Source: JBBQER01 sp052148155
GTDB taxonomy: Bacteria; Actinomycetota; Acidimicrobiia; IMCC26256; PALSA-610
Length of the DNA stretch: 64,000 nt
Direction: 5' to 3'
Assembly (NCBI GenBank): GCA_052148155.1
Contig: JBKQIY010000166.1
Location: forward strand, 1 to 64,000
Position 1 is the stretch's first letter; each line of letters starts with the position of its first letter. Below the pieces are notes generated by a model. The model searched no databases. It was not told the origin of the DNA and was given only the letters and a program-made list of their open reading frames with translations. Of the stretch, positions 51,160-60,604 are shown in pieces. The translations under genes and the position numbers were made by a program.

Positions 51160-52785
51160 GTGACGCTCAGCAAGCGGTTGCGCCGGCTCGGCGGCGCACG
51201 CGCCGCGCTGGTGGCGTTCCTCGCCGTCGAGGTCGGAGCGGTCCCGCTGTGTTTGACGTGGGGCAACAAGTGGTGGTTCTGGGCCGACGACTGGGACTTC
51301 CTCGCCGCCCGCACCGCCGGCAACTTCGGCGATCTGTTCCGTTCGCACTACCAGCACTGGGTGACGTTGCCGGTCTTGGCGTACCGGCTGTTGTGGGTGC
51401 TGTTCGGCATCAGGCACTACGTGCCCTATCAGCTGCTCGTCATCGTGTTGCACCTGTGCGCGGCGTTGCTCCTGCGTACGGTGATGCGACGGGCCGGGGT
51501 ACGACCGTGGATGGCGACGCTCGTCGCGGCCGTGTTCGTGTTCTTCGGCTCAGGTGCGGAAAACATCCTCATCGCGTTCCAGATCACGTTCGTCGGTTCG
51601 CTCGTCTTCGGGCTCGTCCAGCTGCTGCTCGCCGATCATGACGGACCGGTCGACCGGCGCGACTGGTTCGGTCTGGCTGCCGGGCTCGCCGGATTGATGT
51701 GCTCGGGTGTCGGTGTGACGATGGCGGTCATCGTCGGCGTCGCCATGCTGTTGCGACGCGGCTGGCGGATCGCGTTGCTGCACACGGTGCCCCTCGCGGC
51801 TGCGTACACCATTTGGGTGGCGGTCAGCCCCAAGGGGTCCGCTCCGGTCAGCTACACGACCCAGTCGGTCGTGCAGGTCGTCAAGTTCGTCGTGCTCGGC
51901 GCAGGTGATGTCTTCGGGCGGCTCGGCCAGCTTCCCGGACTCGGAGTCGTGTTGGCGCTGTTGTTGCTCGTCGGGTTCGTGGTCGCGATCGACCGGGAGG
52001 ACTTCGCTGCGCTCCGCCACCAGTTCGCGGTTCCGGTCGCCTTGTTCGTCGGTGCGGGCTTCTTTTTGCTCGTGACCGCCGTGGTGCGTTCGGGCCAACC
52101 TCCGCCGATCTTCGGCGTCGCCGACGTCGGCCCCGATCGGGCCCGCCAGAGCCGATACGTCTACATGACAGCGGCGATGCTGTTACCGATGTTGGCGATC
52201 GCGGCTGACGCGATCGCCCGGCAGTGGCGCATCCTGACGATCCCGGTTCTGGCCCTTGTCGTCGCGGGAGTTCCCGGCAACCTCCATCAGCTCCAGATCT
52301 ATACCGAACAGATGGAACACTCGCGCGACCAGGAACGTGTCATCATTCTCGAAGCGCCTCGGCTCCCGATCGCGCCGCACGTTCCGCCGTCTCTGTCGCC
52401 GGCACACTTCACCGGTCTTTCCATGGGCTGGCTGATCGACAGTCTCCCGTCGGGACGGATTCCTTCACCGGGGCCGCTCACGCAAACCGAGATCGCGGAT
52501 CAGACCCTCAAGCTGGTCTTGCGAAACGCCAAACTCCCGACGACCGCCAACTGTCATCCCCTGGTACACGTCGAAAGACGCGTGTTGCGGTTCCTTGACC
52601 GGATGACCCTCGAGACCGGCACCGCGACGATCACGTACTTCCCGCCTTCCGGTCCGCCGTCGTCGCCGACACCGTTCCAGTCGTCGAGCACGTCGAGAAC
52701 CCTTGTCGCGACCTCCGGTCCGCTCGACCTCGAAATCACACCGGGGCTCCAACCGGCCGAGCTGTGCGAGCTCGACGTCGGTTAA
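51160..52785 (+). CDS. GT-C-like multi-spanning membrane protein, paralogue 4
   Basis: A 541-residue member of the four-copy family, here 28 kb from the others. It has WADDWDFLAAR, YVPYQ, RRAGVRPW, AFQITFVGSLVFGL, DHDGPVDRRDW, PGNLHQ and a C-terminal extracytoplasmic domain. The GTG at 51160 gives a short N-terminus before the first helix. It looks closest to the copy at 20992, judging by NILIAFQITFVGSL and SPKG. It presumably transfers a sugar from a polyprenyl carrier outside the cell. Its stop overlaps the convergent GT gene by four bases. Confidence 0.76.
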   Translation: MTLSKRLRRLGGARAALVAFLAVEVGAVPLCLTWGNKWWFWADDWDFLAARTAGNFGDLFRSHYQHWVTLPVLAYRLLWVLFGIRHYVPYQLLVIVLHLCAALLLRTVMRRAGVRPWMATLVAAVFVFFGSGAENILIAFQITFVGSLVFGLVQLLLADHDGPVDRRDWFGLAAGLAGLMCSGVGVTMAVIVGVAMLLRRGWRIALLHTVPLAAAYTIWVAVSPKGSAPVSYTTQSVVQVVKFVVLGAGDVFGRLGQLPGLGVVLALLLLVGFVVAIDREDFAALRHQFAVPVALFVGAGFFLLVTAVVRSGQPPPIFGVADVGPDRARQSRYVYMTAAMLLPMLAIAADAIARQWRILTIPVLALVVAGVPGNLHQLQIYTEQMEHSRDQERVIILEAPRLPIAPHVPPSLSPAHFTGLSMGWLIDSLPSGRIPSPGPLTQTEIADQTLKLVLRNAKLPTTANCHPLVHVERRVLRFLDRMTLETGTATITYFPPSGPPSSPTPFQSSSTSRTLVATSGPLDLEITPGLQPAELCELDVG

Positions 52786-54683
52786 GGAACGAGTCCATAC
52801 CGCCCGAGCGTCTCGACGAACTGCGCGGCGCGATGGTCGAACGTGTGGCGAGCGGCGATCAGTTCACGTCCGCGCGCGGCGCGGGCCCGGGCGCCGACAC
52901 GATCGGCGAGGGTCACCTCGATCAGCTCCGCCAACTGTGCGGCGTCGCGGTAGGTGAGAACAGCTCCGTCGAACAGCTCGGCGATCTCGGGAAGGTCATC
53001 GGAGATGACCGGGGTCTCGCAGGCGAGCGCGTCGAACAAACGGTTCGACACAAATCCCCACGCGTGCATCGTCTGCCAGTGGTCGTTGAGCAGAACACCG
53101 ACCGACGAGTACACCGCCGGTAACTCTTCGTTGGTCACATAGTCGCTCACGACGAGCGACGAATCGACGAACGGCTCCCACCCGCTGCCGTAGATGGCCG
53201 GCCGGACACCGCCGGCGATCGCGTCGGCGACTGCGACACGGAACACGTCGCGGCTCTTGGCGACCACCGCCACATCGTGCGCGTGGACCGTCTGTGGCGG
53301 CACGGGCCGGAACCGGGTGACGTCGGTTGCCTGCAGCATCACCTCGACCGGTGTGCGTGTCCGGGCGCGGAGCTCGTCGGCAAAGCGCGTCGACGCGACG
53401 AACACCAGATCCGCGGTGTCGCACTCATGTTCGGTGATCTGTTCGGGGTGGCTGATCACCCAGATTGTGTGCACCTGACCGGACGTGCGGCGCACGGAGG
53501 CGAGGCCGCGCACGACGCAGTGCACGTCGCACGAGCGGCCGGCGAGATCGTCGCGATGGTCGAACGTCTGCACCCGAACGACATGTCCCCGTCGGCGTAG
53601 CGCACGGGCGAATGCGTGCGCGAGATGCCAGTCGCCCCAGCGGGGCGCGACCTTTTCCGACGGGGCCGCGACCGTGAGCGCAATCCGCAGCTTCCCCGCC
53701 GACAACGGGTCCGCGGCCTGCATCAGTTCGGGTCCGTGCCCTTCGATGTACGACCGCCACGCCGCGCTGGTCGTCGAGACCGGAGTCGCCAGCGCGCGGC
53801 GGGACGTGACCGGCCGATGATCGACGATCACGGCGTCGGGTACCACCACCACGTCGCCACCTCGGCCGCGCAGCGTGCGGCAGAGCTCGAACATTGCGAT
53901 GTCGAGATCGTCGTAGTCGGGCAGCGAACCGGCCGCCTCGTACGCGCCGCGGTGCACGACCACACACGCTGCGGTCGCTCCCGCAACCGGGATCGGGCCC
54001 GGTTCGAACGCCGCGACTGTTCCGGCACCGTCGGCGCGCAACACCGGCGCCTCGCCGTCGACGCCGACCGACAGGCCGCGGGCGCGCACACGGCCGTCAT
54101 GCGGCGTGGCGTGCAGCCCGGCCCGCAGTGGATGCACGACGACCGGTGCGGCAGCGACGACCGTCGTCGCATCGACTGCGGCTGCGAGGCGGGCGAGCCA
54201 GCCGCGCTCAAGCGCGGTACTCGTCGCCGGGATGAAGCAGATGAGCTCGCCGCGGCCGCCGCGGGCAGCCCCCGCCGCGGCGGCCGCCGCGCTCTGGCCG
54301 GCCCTACGCGACGCGACGACGACGTCGACGTCGATCTCGGTGCCGTCGACGCTCGACTCGATGGGGGCGTAGCCGGGCGGCGGCTCGGCGACCCCGGACC
54401 CGTCGGCGGCGATCACCACGATCGACACCGACCGGCGCGGCGCGTGCGCGTCGGCCAACGCGGCGCAGAGGTCTCGGATCCGGCCCCAATCCGCGGCGCA
54501 CGCCGATCGTCGGCGCCGGGCCAGACCCGCGAGGGCCGCTCGTTCGAACGCCGCCCGGATGGCGCGCCGTACGGTCGCGGTCGTCGGATGGTTACGTGCG
54601 GTTGCAACCCAGCGGCGCGGACGTCGGGCCGCGCGTCGCAGCAGCGATGTCGCCGCGGCTCGCCGACGCGTCGACGTGTTCAC
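52782..54683 (-). CDS. bifunctional-looking GT2-like/GT4-like protein
   Basis: A 633-residue protein. An Arg-rich leader (1-70) is followed by a GT2-like but degenerate half (about 85-330: SVSIVVIAADGSG, LICFIPAT, VVHRGAYEAAG, DLDIAMFELC) and a GT4/CgeB-like half (about 335-630: WHLAHAFARALRRRGH, IWVISHPEQI, DHWQTMHAWGFVSNRLFDAL). The clear donor-site acidic motif of GT2 is missing, so that half may be non-catalytic. It is the last gene of an operon with a GNAT and a GT4 gene (4-base overlaps). Confidence 0.75.
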   Translation of the reverse strand: MNTSTRRRAAATSLLRRAARRPRRWVATARNHPTTATVRRAIRAAFERAALAGLARRRRSACAADWGRIRDLCAALADAHAPRRSVSIVVIAADGSGVAEPPPGYAPIESSVDGTEIDVDVVVASRRAGQSAAAAAAGAARGGRGELICFIPATSTALERGWLARLAAAVDATTVVAAAPVVVHPLRAGLHATPHDGRVRARGLSVGVDGEAPVLRADGAGTVAAFEPGPIPVAGATAACVVVHRGAYEAAGSLPDYDDLDIAMFELCRTLRGRGGDVVVVPDAVIVDHRPVTSRRALATPVSTTSAAWRSYIEGHGPELMQAADPLSAGKLRIALTVAAPSEKVAPRWGDWHLAHAFARALRRRGHVVRVQTFDHRDDLAGRSCDVHCVVRGLASVRRTSGQVHTIWVISHPEQITEHECDTADLVFVASTRFADELRARTRTPVEVMLQATDVTRFRPVPPQTVHAHDVAVVAKSRDVFRVAVADAIAGGVRPAIYGSGWEPFVDSSLVVSDYVTNEELPAVYSSVGVLLNDHWQTMHAWGFVSNRLFDALACETPVISDDLPEIAELFDGAVLTYRDAAQLAELIEVTLADRVGARARAARGRELIAARHTFDHRAAQFVETLGRYGLVP

Positions 54684-55684
54684 AGAAGTTCCACGTCGCC
54701 GAGCACGAGGTCAAGGTCCGTCAGCGTCGGCGGCGGCGACGAGTCAGCCAGCGGCCGCCAGGTGAGCAGCGGACCCTGGCGGGGGAATGGGATGTATCCG
54801 ACGTGGGGCGCGACTCGTCCCGACCCGTTGACACGGACCGCGTAGTCGGCCCCCGTGTCGTGCGCGACGACACGGAGCAGTTGGCGTTCGGCCCGCGCGG
54901 CGCCGTCCGGTACGAGCACGTCCGAGACGCCGGCCTCGATGGCGCGGCCCCGGCGACGCAGCCGGAACACCGCCAGACCACGCGACGGATCGTCGTCGAT
55001 GGCGATCGCCCGGTAGCCGAGCGCCGCCAACCCGTACCGCCAGCGGAGAAACGCCGCTGTTTTCGCGGTGCGCAACCGACGAGGCGGACCAACCGCGTCG
55101 AGTAGGTCCGCGACACGGGCATCGCCGAGGAGCGCGCCAGCATCGGTCCCTGCGGTGGTTTCGACCGGCCAACGCTCGGCCGCGACCCTCGACGCCCGCA
55201 TCCGCAACGCGCTGGAGACGCCGGCGACCCGCACCACCAGCGGAACCCGTCCGACCGTCGACCAGCCCATCCGCAAGTAGCCGGGACGGCTGTTCGCGTT
55301 CGGCGTGTTGAACACGAAGTCGACGCCGTCGGCGGTGAACGCTTCGACCGCGGTCGTCGTCAACTGCCGGAAGATTCCTCGTCCCTGGTAGGCGGGCGCG
55401 GTTGCGGTATCGACGGCACGGACGGCATGGCGGAGCCGTCCGTCGGGATGTTCGAACTGCCAACGCAAGAACGTCCGGAAGCCGACGATGTCGTCTCCGG
55501 CGAGCGCGATCCACGCCGGGGACGGACCGAACGGGTTCTGGTGGTGCTTCCAGTCGAAGAACTCCGCGAACGTGTCGTCGCGCGCCCAGCCGAGCGAGTC
55601 GGCGAGCAGGGTGAGCACTGCCGGCTGGTCGCCGGCGCGGGCCTCGCGGACAACAATCTCGGCGTCGGGGATCTCGATGCTCAC
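54680..55684 (-). CDS. GNAT-family acetyltransferase (double-domain length)
   Basis: A 334-residue GNAT protein, twice the usual length. The acetyl-CoA loop AYQGRGIF is at about 100-107, after the TATAPAY strand. The second half keeps a GNAT-like fold without a clear loop. Similar long GNATs are found in exopolysaccharide clusters and are thought to acetylate amino sugars. GTG at 55684 overlaps the upstream GT4 stop (GTGA), and its own stop overlaps the next start. Confidence 0.78.
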   Translation of the reverse strand: MSIEIPDAEIVVREARAGDQPAVLTLLADSLGWARDDTFAEFFDWKHHQNPFGPSPAWIALAGDDIVGFRTFLRWQFEHPDGRLRHAVRAVDTATAPAYQGRGIFRQLTTTAVEAFTADGVDFVFNTPNANSRPGYLRMGWSTVGRVPLVVRVAGVSSALRMRASRVAAERWPVETTAGTDAGALLGDARVADLLDAVGPPRRLRTAKTAAFLRWRYGLAALGYRAIAIDDDPSRGLAVFRLRRRGRAIEAGVSDVLVPDGAARAERQLLRVVAHDTGADYAVRVNGSGRVAPHVGYIPFPRQGPLLTWRPLADSSPPPTLTDLDLVLGDVELL

Positions 55685-56832
55685 CGGCCGACGATCTCCC
55701 GGTAGACGGCCTCGACCGCCTGCACCGCACGCGGCGCGTCGAAGGTCTCGCTGCGGGCGGACGCGGCTTTCGTCATCGCCGCTCGCCGTAACGGGTCGCC
55801 GGCCAACGCGGTGAGGGCCTCGGCGAGGACGGCCGGCTGACGGGTCGGCACCAGGACCGCGTCGTCGCCGTCGGTGACGAGTTCGGCGACGCCGCCGACC
55901 CGGGTCGCCACCACCGGCAAACCCAACGCGAGCGCTTCCATCAGCGCGACCGGCAGCCCCTCGTGGCGGGACGGCAAGCAGAACACATCGAACGCGGACA
56001 TGACCGCCACCGCGTCGGGCCGAAAGCCCAAGAACTGGAATCGGTCGCCGAGTCCGAGCGTGGCGTGCTGGGCTCGCAGCTCATCTTCGAGGGGGCCCCT
56101 GCCGACCGCGACGAACCGCACATCGTCGCGCTCGCGGATCACCGCTTGGGCCGCGACGAGCAGGTCCGGATAGCCCTTCGTGGCGCGGAGGTTCGCCACC
56201 GTACCGATCAGGATCTCGTCGTCGGCGACGCCGAGACGGGCCCGTTCCTCGGACCGGTGTTCGCCGGCACGTCGGATTTCGGCGGTGTCGACGCCGTACC
56301 GTACGACGCGGGTGCGGTCCCGGATGCGGGCAGGCAGCGAGTCCCGCACCGCGGACGAGACCGCGAGGTGGGTTTCGGACGTCCCGACCGTGAGCCGATC
56401 GGCGAGGCGGGTCAGGGGCGCGTGGCTCGACCAAACATTGTGCTCCGTGACCACTGTCCGTGGCCGCTTGGGGCGGGGAAGCGTACACAACGCGAGGCGG
56501 GCGCCGACCGCCACGAGCGGCGAATGGATATGAACGAGGTCGAAATGTCCGGTCTGGAGCATCCGTCGCAGCCGGAGCATCCAGCGGGGGTCCCACGAGG
56601 AGCGGGCTTGCAGGCACACGACCGGTCGGCATCCCAGTTGCTCCAACTTCGCCGCTAACGTCGATTTTTGGGGCAGGAGATACGCGACGGCCGGTTCGAC
56701 CAGGCTCGGATCGCGGTAGCGGGCGTGCTGGACGAGGAGTTGTTCGGCGCCTCCGGCACCTAAACCTTTGATGACCCAAAGAACGCGTAACGGGTGCCCG
56801 ACTTGACCAACTTCATACTGTGCCGCGATCAC
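55681..56832 (-). CDS. family 4 glycosyltransferase
   Basis: A 383-residue GT-B enzyme. The acceptor loop is GLGAGGAEQLL, the middle has VVTEHNVW, and the donor half has GTVANLRATKGYPDLL and EGLPVALMEALALG. GTG at 56832 lies 7 nt after a GATACT box, so a leaderless start is likely. An earlier in-frame start would add residues that do not look like protein. It heads a three-gene operon and is divergent from the chain-length gene. Confidence 0.86.
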   Translation of the reverse strand: MIAAQYEVGQVGHPLRVLWVIKGLGAGGAEQLLVQHARYRDPSLVEPAVAYLLPQKSTLAAKLEQLGCRPVVCLQARSSWDPRWMLRLRRMLQTGHFDLVHIHSPLVAVGARLALCTLPRPKRPRTVVTEHNVWSSHAPLTRLADRLTVGTSETHLAVSSAVRDSLPARIRDRTRVVRYGVDTAEIRRAGEHRSEERARLGVADDEILIGTVANLRATKGYPDLLVAAQAVIRERDDVRFVAVGRGPLEDELRAQHATLGLGDRFQFLGFRPDAVAVMSAFDVFCLPSRHEGLPVALMEALALGLPVVATRVGGVAELVTDGDDAVLVPTRQPAVLAEALTALAGDPLRRAAMTKAASARSETFDAPRAVQAVEAVYREIVGR

Positions 56833-56839
56833 GCTCGGT

Positions 56840-56845
56840 AGTATC
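56840..56845 (-). promoter_or_regulatory. putative leaderless -10 box GATACT
   Basis: GATACT on the minus strand ends 7 nt before the GTG at 56832, close to the consensus TATACT. Confidence 0.55.
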
Positions 56846-56953
56846 CTCAATTTGGACGGGAAGCCAAATTTGCCGCGTTGAGAGCGGGCGTGACGTGTAT
56901 TGGGTGGGGAACGGCCTGCCTCTCCCCGCGGGGCTTGAGTGCGGAGGACCAAC

Positions 56954-58582
56954 CTGAGCGTTCAATACGTCCTCCGCGCCATACAGCGGCGTTGGCGGCT
57001 GGTCGCAGGGATCGGTTTGCTCACTGTCGTCGCGGTCGGGATCTTTGTATTCGGGCGAAAGCACCACGCGGTTCCGGTGCGTTATCGGAGCATTGTGACC
57101 GAACGCGTCGGTCAAACCCCCCCGAAACAGAAGTCGACGTCGAAAAAGAAGAGCAATTCGACGTCGACGACCGCGCCGACCGCCAATCTCGTGCTGTCCG
57201 GGCCGCAGAAGTTCGCGCTCCAACGCGGCCTGCGGGACCAGGCCCTGACGAGGGCGCGTCTGCGGGCCAACGCGGGGATCGGTTTTTCCGCCAAGCTGGA
57301 CGACACCCAGACGGTGCTGTCACTGATCGTGACGGCCCCGACCCGGCTGCAGGCGCAGACCGTCGCCCGGGACTGGGCGACCGTGTTCACCAACGCCCGC
57401 AAGGCGAACGCCCGGGCGGAGATCATCAAGCAACGCCTCCAGCTGCAACGACACGTCGCGACGTTGCATAACGAGCTGGTACGGGTCGACGCGCAGCTCG
57501 TCAAGCTGATGCCGATCGTGTACCACGGCATCCTCCGTTTCGACGCGCCGAACGGCAACCTCAGGAGCGGAAAGAACGCCACGGTCGGCCCGCCGCCGGT
57601 CCCGGAGCAGGGCTCGGTGCACGCACTGAACCTGGCTTTCGAACGCATCCAGCTGCTGTCCGCGGTCGAGACGTTCGGCCAGCAAGCCGCCGCGGACCGG
57701 CTGCTCGCGGTGACCACCAAAGGCGTCTTCGCGACGATCCTGTCACAGTCGCCACCGGTCCGGGTCGCCAAGGTGCAGGCCACCACCTTGCCGGCATTGG
57801 GCGGTCTGTTCGGCGGTCTGCTGTTCGCGCTCGCCGCCGCGCTGCTCGTCGACCGTGCCGACCGGACGATACGCGATCCCGAGGAGGCGGCGCTGACCTT
57901 CGCGGCGCCGGTGCTGTCAATCATTCCTGCCGACGGCGACGAATTCGCGGTCGTCGCCGAACCGAACTCTTTAGCGGCGGAGGCGTACCGCGGCCTCGCC
58001 GCGATGTCGATCGCGACCGACCGACTCCCAAAGGCGATGATGGTCAGCAGCCCGACCGGAGACGCCCACGCGCAGGTCGCGGCGAACTTCGCAGCCGCGC
58101 TGTCGCGGCTCGGACTCAAGGTCGCGCTGATGGCGATGTCCGTCGAACAGGACTGGTTCCTCGAGGCGTTCACGTCGACGGGCACCGGCATGGTCCGGCT
58201 GCCCGAGCTGCTGCAACGCGCCCAGAGCGGCACCCTGCCGACCGGATGGCGTGACGGATTGCCGGCCACCGAGTTCGCACCGAACCTGGTTGTCGTCCCG
58301 CCCGCTGACGAACCGCTGCTGCATCTGCCGATCGACGGCCTGCCGGCGCTGCTGCAGGAATTGGCCGACGGCGGCGTCGACGTCACCGTCATTGCGGGCC
58401 CGCCGATGCTCGAAGAAGCCGATGCCACCATCGTGGCGTGGGCGACCCGCAACGTCCTGTGGGCGATCATTCCCGGCGAAGTCACACGCGCCGAAGCCCG
58501 TGCCGCCGCCTCTCGCATGGAACTGGCCGGAGTCACACCGTTCGGCGTGGTGATGGTCGAACCGCAGACCATCGGAGTCTGA
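56954..58582 (+). CDS. Wzz-like polysaccharide co-polymerase with degenerate kinase domain, apparent CTG start
   Basis: A 542-residue protein. It has a cytoplasmic leader and helix one (about 16-34), an extracytoplasmic coiled region (40-275), helix two (278-300), then a domain like bacterial tyrosine kinases. The Walker A segment reads SSPTGDAHAQV (near 365-375) and lacks the Lys-Thr, and the A' strand reads LMAMSVEQD without the Asp pair, so ATP hydrolysis is unlikely. Such proteins set chain length with Wzy. CTG at 56954 lies six bases after GGAGG and gives the usual family N-terminus. The in-frame GTG at 56939 overlaps that ribosome-binding site. Confidence 0.8.
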   Translation: MSVQYVLRAIQRRWRLVAGIGLLTVVAVGIFVFGRKHHAVPVRYRSIVTERVGQTPPKQKSTSKKKSNSTSTTAPTANLVLSGPQKFALQRGLRDQALTRARLRANAGIGFSAKLDDTQTVLSLIVTAPTRLQAQTVARDWATVFTNARKANARAEIIKQRLQLQRHVATLHNELVRVDAQLVKLMPIVYHGILRFDAPNGNLRSGKNATVGPPPVPEQGSVHALNLAFERIQLLSAVETFGQQAAADRLLAVTTKGVFATILSQSPPVRVAKVQATTLPALGGLFGGLLFALAAALLVDRADRTIRDPEEAALTFAAPVLSIIPADGDEFAVVAEPNSLAAEAYRGLAAMSIATDRLPKAMMVSSPTGDAHAQVAANFAAALSRLGLKVALMAMSVEQDWFLEAFTSTGTGMVRLPELLQRAQSGTLPTGWRDGLPATEFAPNLVVVPPADEPLLHLPIDGLPALLQELADGGVDVTVIAGPPMLEEADATIVAWATRNVLWAIIPGEVTRAEARAAASRMELAGVTPFGVVMVEPQTIGV

Positions 58583-58583
58583 C

Positions 58584-59420
58584 ATGCGCGTCGTTCGACG
58601 CGCCGTCAAGGTTGCGTCGGCGGCCGCGGACCGGTTCCGTCCACCGGGCGCCGGTGTCGTCGTGTTGTTGTACCACCGGGTCGGTGGTGGATCGTCGCTC
58701 GAGATCGACCTTGACGCGGCCCGCTTCGACGACCAGATTGCCGCCGTCGCCGCGTCGGGCCGGGCCGTCTCGCTCGGTGAGGCACTCGAACAACTCGCGG
58801 CCGCGTCGCCGCCGTCCGTATCCGAGCCGGCGTCGTCGGTGCCGGATTCGTCGGTGGTGGTCACGTTCGACGACGGGACCGCCGACTTCGTCGAAGTGGC
58901 GCTCCCGATCCTCGCACAGCACCGGATCCCGGCGACGCTGTACCTCGCGACCGACTTCGTCGAGGGCGGACACCCGTTCCCTGCGCAGGCGCGACCCGTC
59001 TCGTGGTCGTCGTTGCGCGACGCGTGCGCGACCGGCCTCGTCGATGTCGGTTCGCATACGCATACCCATCCGCTGCTCGATCGGATCTCACCGGCCGAAG
59101 CCGCCGACGAGCTCGACAGGTCGGTCGGCCTGATCGGCGAACGGCTCGGCCAGGCCGCGCGCGACTTCGCCTACCCCAAAGCGGTACCCGGAACACCCGA
59201 AGTCGCCCGCCTGGTGCGGGAACGTTTTCGGTCCGCGGCGTTGGCGGGCACCCGCGTGAATCCATGGCGGGGGACCGATCCGTATCGTCTGGCCCGTTCG
59301 CCGATCCAGGTCAGCGACGGCATGCGGTTCTTCCAGTCCAAGCTCGCGGGCGGGATGGCGCTCGAAGATTCGTTCCGTCGTACGATCAACCGCGTCCGGT
59401 ACGCGAAGGCGCACACATGA
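58584..59420 (+). CDS. polysaccharide deacetylase (CE4)
   Basis: A 278-residue NodB-fold deacetylase. Motif 1 is TFDDG (Asp96 and Asp97) and motif 2 is SHTHTHP with metal ligands His158 and His162. The later Arg and Asp motifs are less clear (DFAYPKA). It removes N-acetyl groups from amino-sugar polymers or lipid-linked sugars. No signal peptide is visible, so a cytoplasmic substrate is possible. It follows the Wzz-like gene by one base and overlaps the GT4 gene (ATGA). Confidence 0.85.
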   Translation: MRVVRRAVKVASAAADRFRPPGAGVVVLLYHRVGGGSSLEIDLDAARFDDQIAAVAASGRAVSLGEALEQLAAASPPSVSEPASSVPDSSVVVTFDDGTADFVEVALPILAQHRIPATLYLATDFVEGGHPFPAQARPVSWSSLRDACATGLVDVGSHTHTHPLLDRISPAEAADELDRSVGLIGERLGQAARDFAYPKAVPGTPEVARLVRERFRSAALAGTRVNPWRGTDPYRLARSPIQVSDGMRFFQSKLAGGMALEDSFRRTINRVRYAKAHT

Positions 59421-60604
59421 GCGCAGCTCGGCCGCTCGTCGCGCATGTCACCACGACCGACATCAGCTTGGAGCTTCTGCTCGGCCCGCAGCTCGAAGCG
59501 TTCGCGGCGGCGGGCTTCGAAGTGGTCGGTATCTCAGCACCCGGACCGTACGTCGACGCACTCGAGGCGCGTGGCATCCGCCACGTTCCACTTCATCACG
59601 GGACTCGTTCGTTCGCGCCGGCGCACGACGCGCAGGCGATGGTCGAACTCGTCTCGATCTTTCGCCGGTTACGTCCCGCGATCGTGCATACCCACAACCC
59701 CAAGCCAGGACTGTACGGCCGGGTCGCGGCGCGGGTCGCCCGCGTGCCGGTGGTCGTGAACACGGTGCACGGCCTATACGCGCAACGTGAGGATCCGGCC
59801 TTGCGCCGAGCCGTCGTCTATACGATGGAACGGGTCGCCGAGTTGTGCGCGCACATCGAGCTCGTGCAGAACCCCGAAGACATCGAAACCCTCGCACATT
59901 TGGGGGTCCCGCGACGCAAGCTCACCCTGTTAGGCAACGGTGTCGACCTCACCCGATTCGATCCCTCGACGGTGTCAGACGCTGACGCCAGGGCCGCCCG
60001 CGCCGAGCTCGGCGGATGCGAACCTGACGACGTGACCGTCGGTCTCGTCGGACGTCTGGTCCGTGAGAAAGGGTACGCCGACGTCTTCGAAGCGGCTCGG
60101 CTGCTACGCGATCACGTCCCCCGGATCCGGTTCGCGATCATCGGCGACGTCGACGACGAAAAAGGAGACGCGCTCGGCGCCGACGACCGCCGGCATGCCG
60201 AAACGGTCGGGGTACGGTTTTTGGGCGGCCGTACCGACATGGCCCGGCTGTACGCGGGTATGGACGTCCATGTGCTCGCCTCGCACCGTGAGGGGTTTCC
60301 GCGCTCGCCGATGGAAGCAGCCGCGATGGGTCTGCCCGTCGTCGCGACGAACGTGAGAGGCTGCCGGCAAGTGGTCGACGAAGGGAGCACCGGCCGACTG
60401 GTCCCGGCCCGCGACCCGGTTGCGCTGGCCGCCGCGATCGCCGAGCTCGCCGACGCGCCTGACCTGCGACATCGATTCGGTGTCAGCGCCCGGGAAAAGG
60501 CGGTCCGCGACTTCGACGATCGACGGTGCGTCACCATCACCGTCGACACCTACCGGCGGCTGTTGGCGCGCCGTGCTTCGTCGGTCGCGGCTCGGGCGTC
60601 GTGA
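59417..60604 (+). CDS. family 4 glycosyltransferase
   Basis: A 395-residue GT-B enzyme. The N-domain has VAHVTTTDISLELL and VHTHNPKPGLYGR, the middle VNTVHGLYA, and the C-domain VGRLVREKGYADV and REGFPRSPMEAAAMG. It resembles WcaL/EpsF-type capsule glycosyltransferases, which also begin with the VTT...L pattern. It overlaps the deacetylase stop and the GNAT start (GTGA), so it is central to this operon. Confidence 0.87.
   Translation: MSAARPLVAHVTTTDISLELLLGPQLEAFAAAGFEVVGISAPGPYVDALEARGIRHVPLHHGTRSFAPAHDAQAMVELVSIFRRLRPAIVHTHNPKPGLYGRVAARVARVPVVVNTVHGLYAQREDPALRRAVVYTMERVAELCAHIELVQNPEDIETLAHLGVPRRKLTLLGNGVDLTRFDPSTVSDADARAARAELGGCEPDDVTVGLVGRLVREKGYADVFEAARLLRDHVPRIRFAIIGDVDDEKGDALGADDRRHAETVGVRFLGGRTDMARLYAGMDVHVLASHREGFPRSPMEAAAMGLPVVATNVRGCRQVVDEGSTGRLVPARDPVALAAAIAELADAPDLRHRFGVSAREKAVRDFDDRRCVTITVDTYRRLLARRASSVAARAS

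Noticed and set aside
57900..58570. An active bacterial tyrosine kinase
   Set aside because: The Walker A Lys-Thr and A' Asp are missing, and no Tyr cluster ends the chain.
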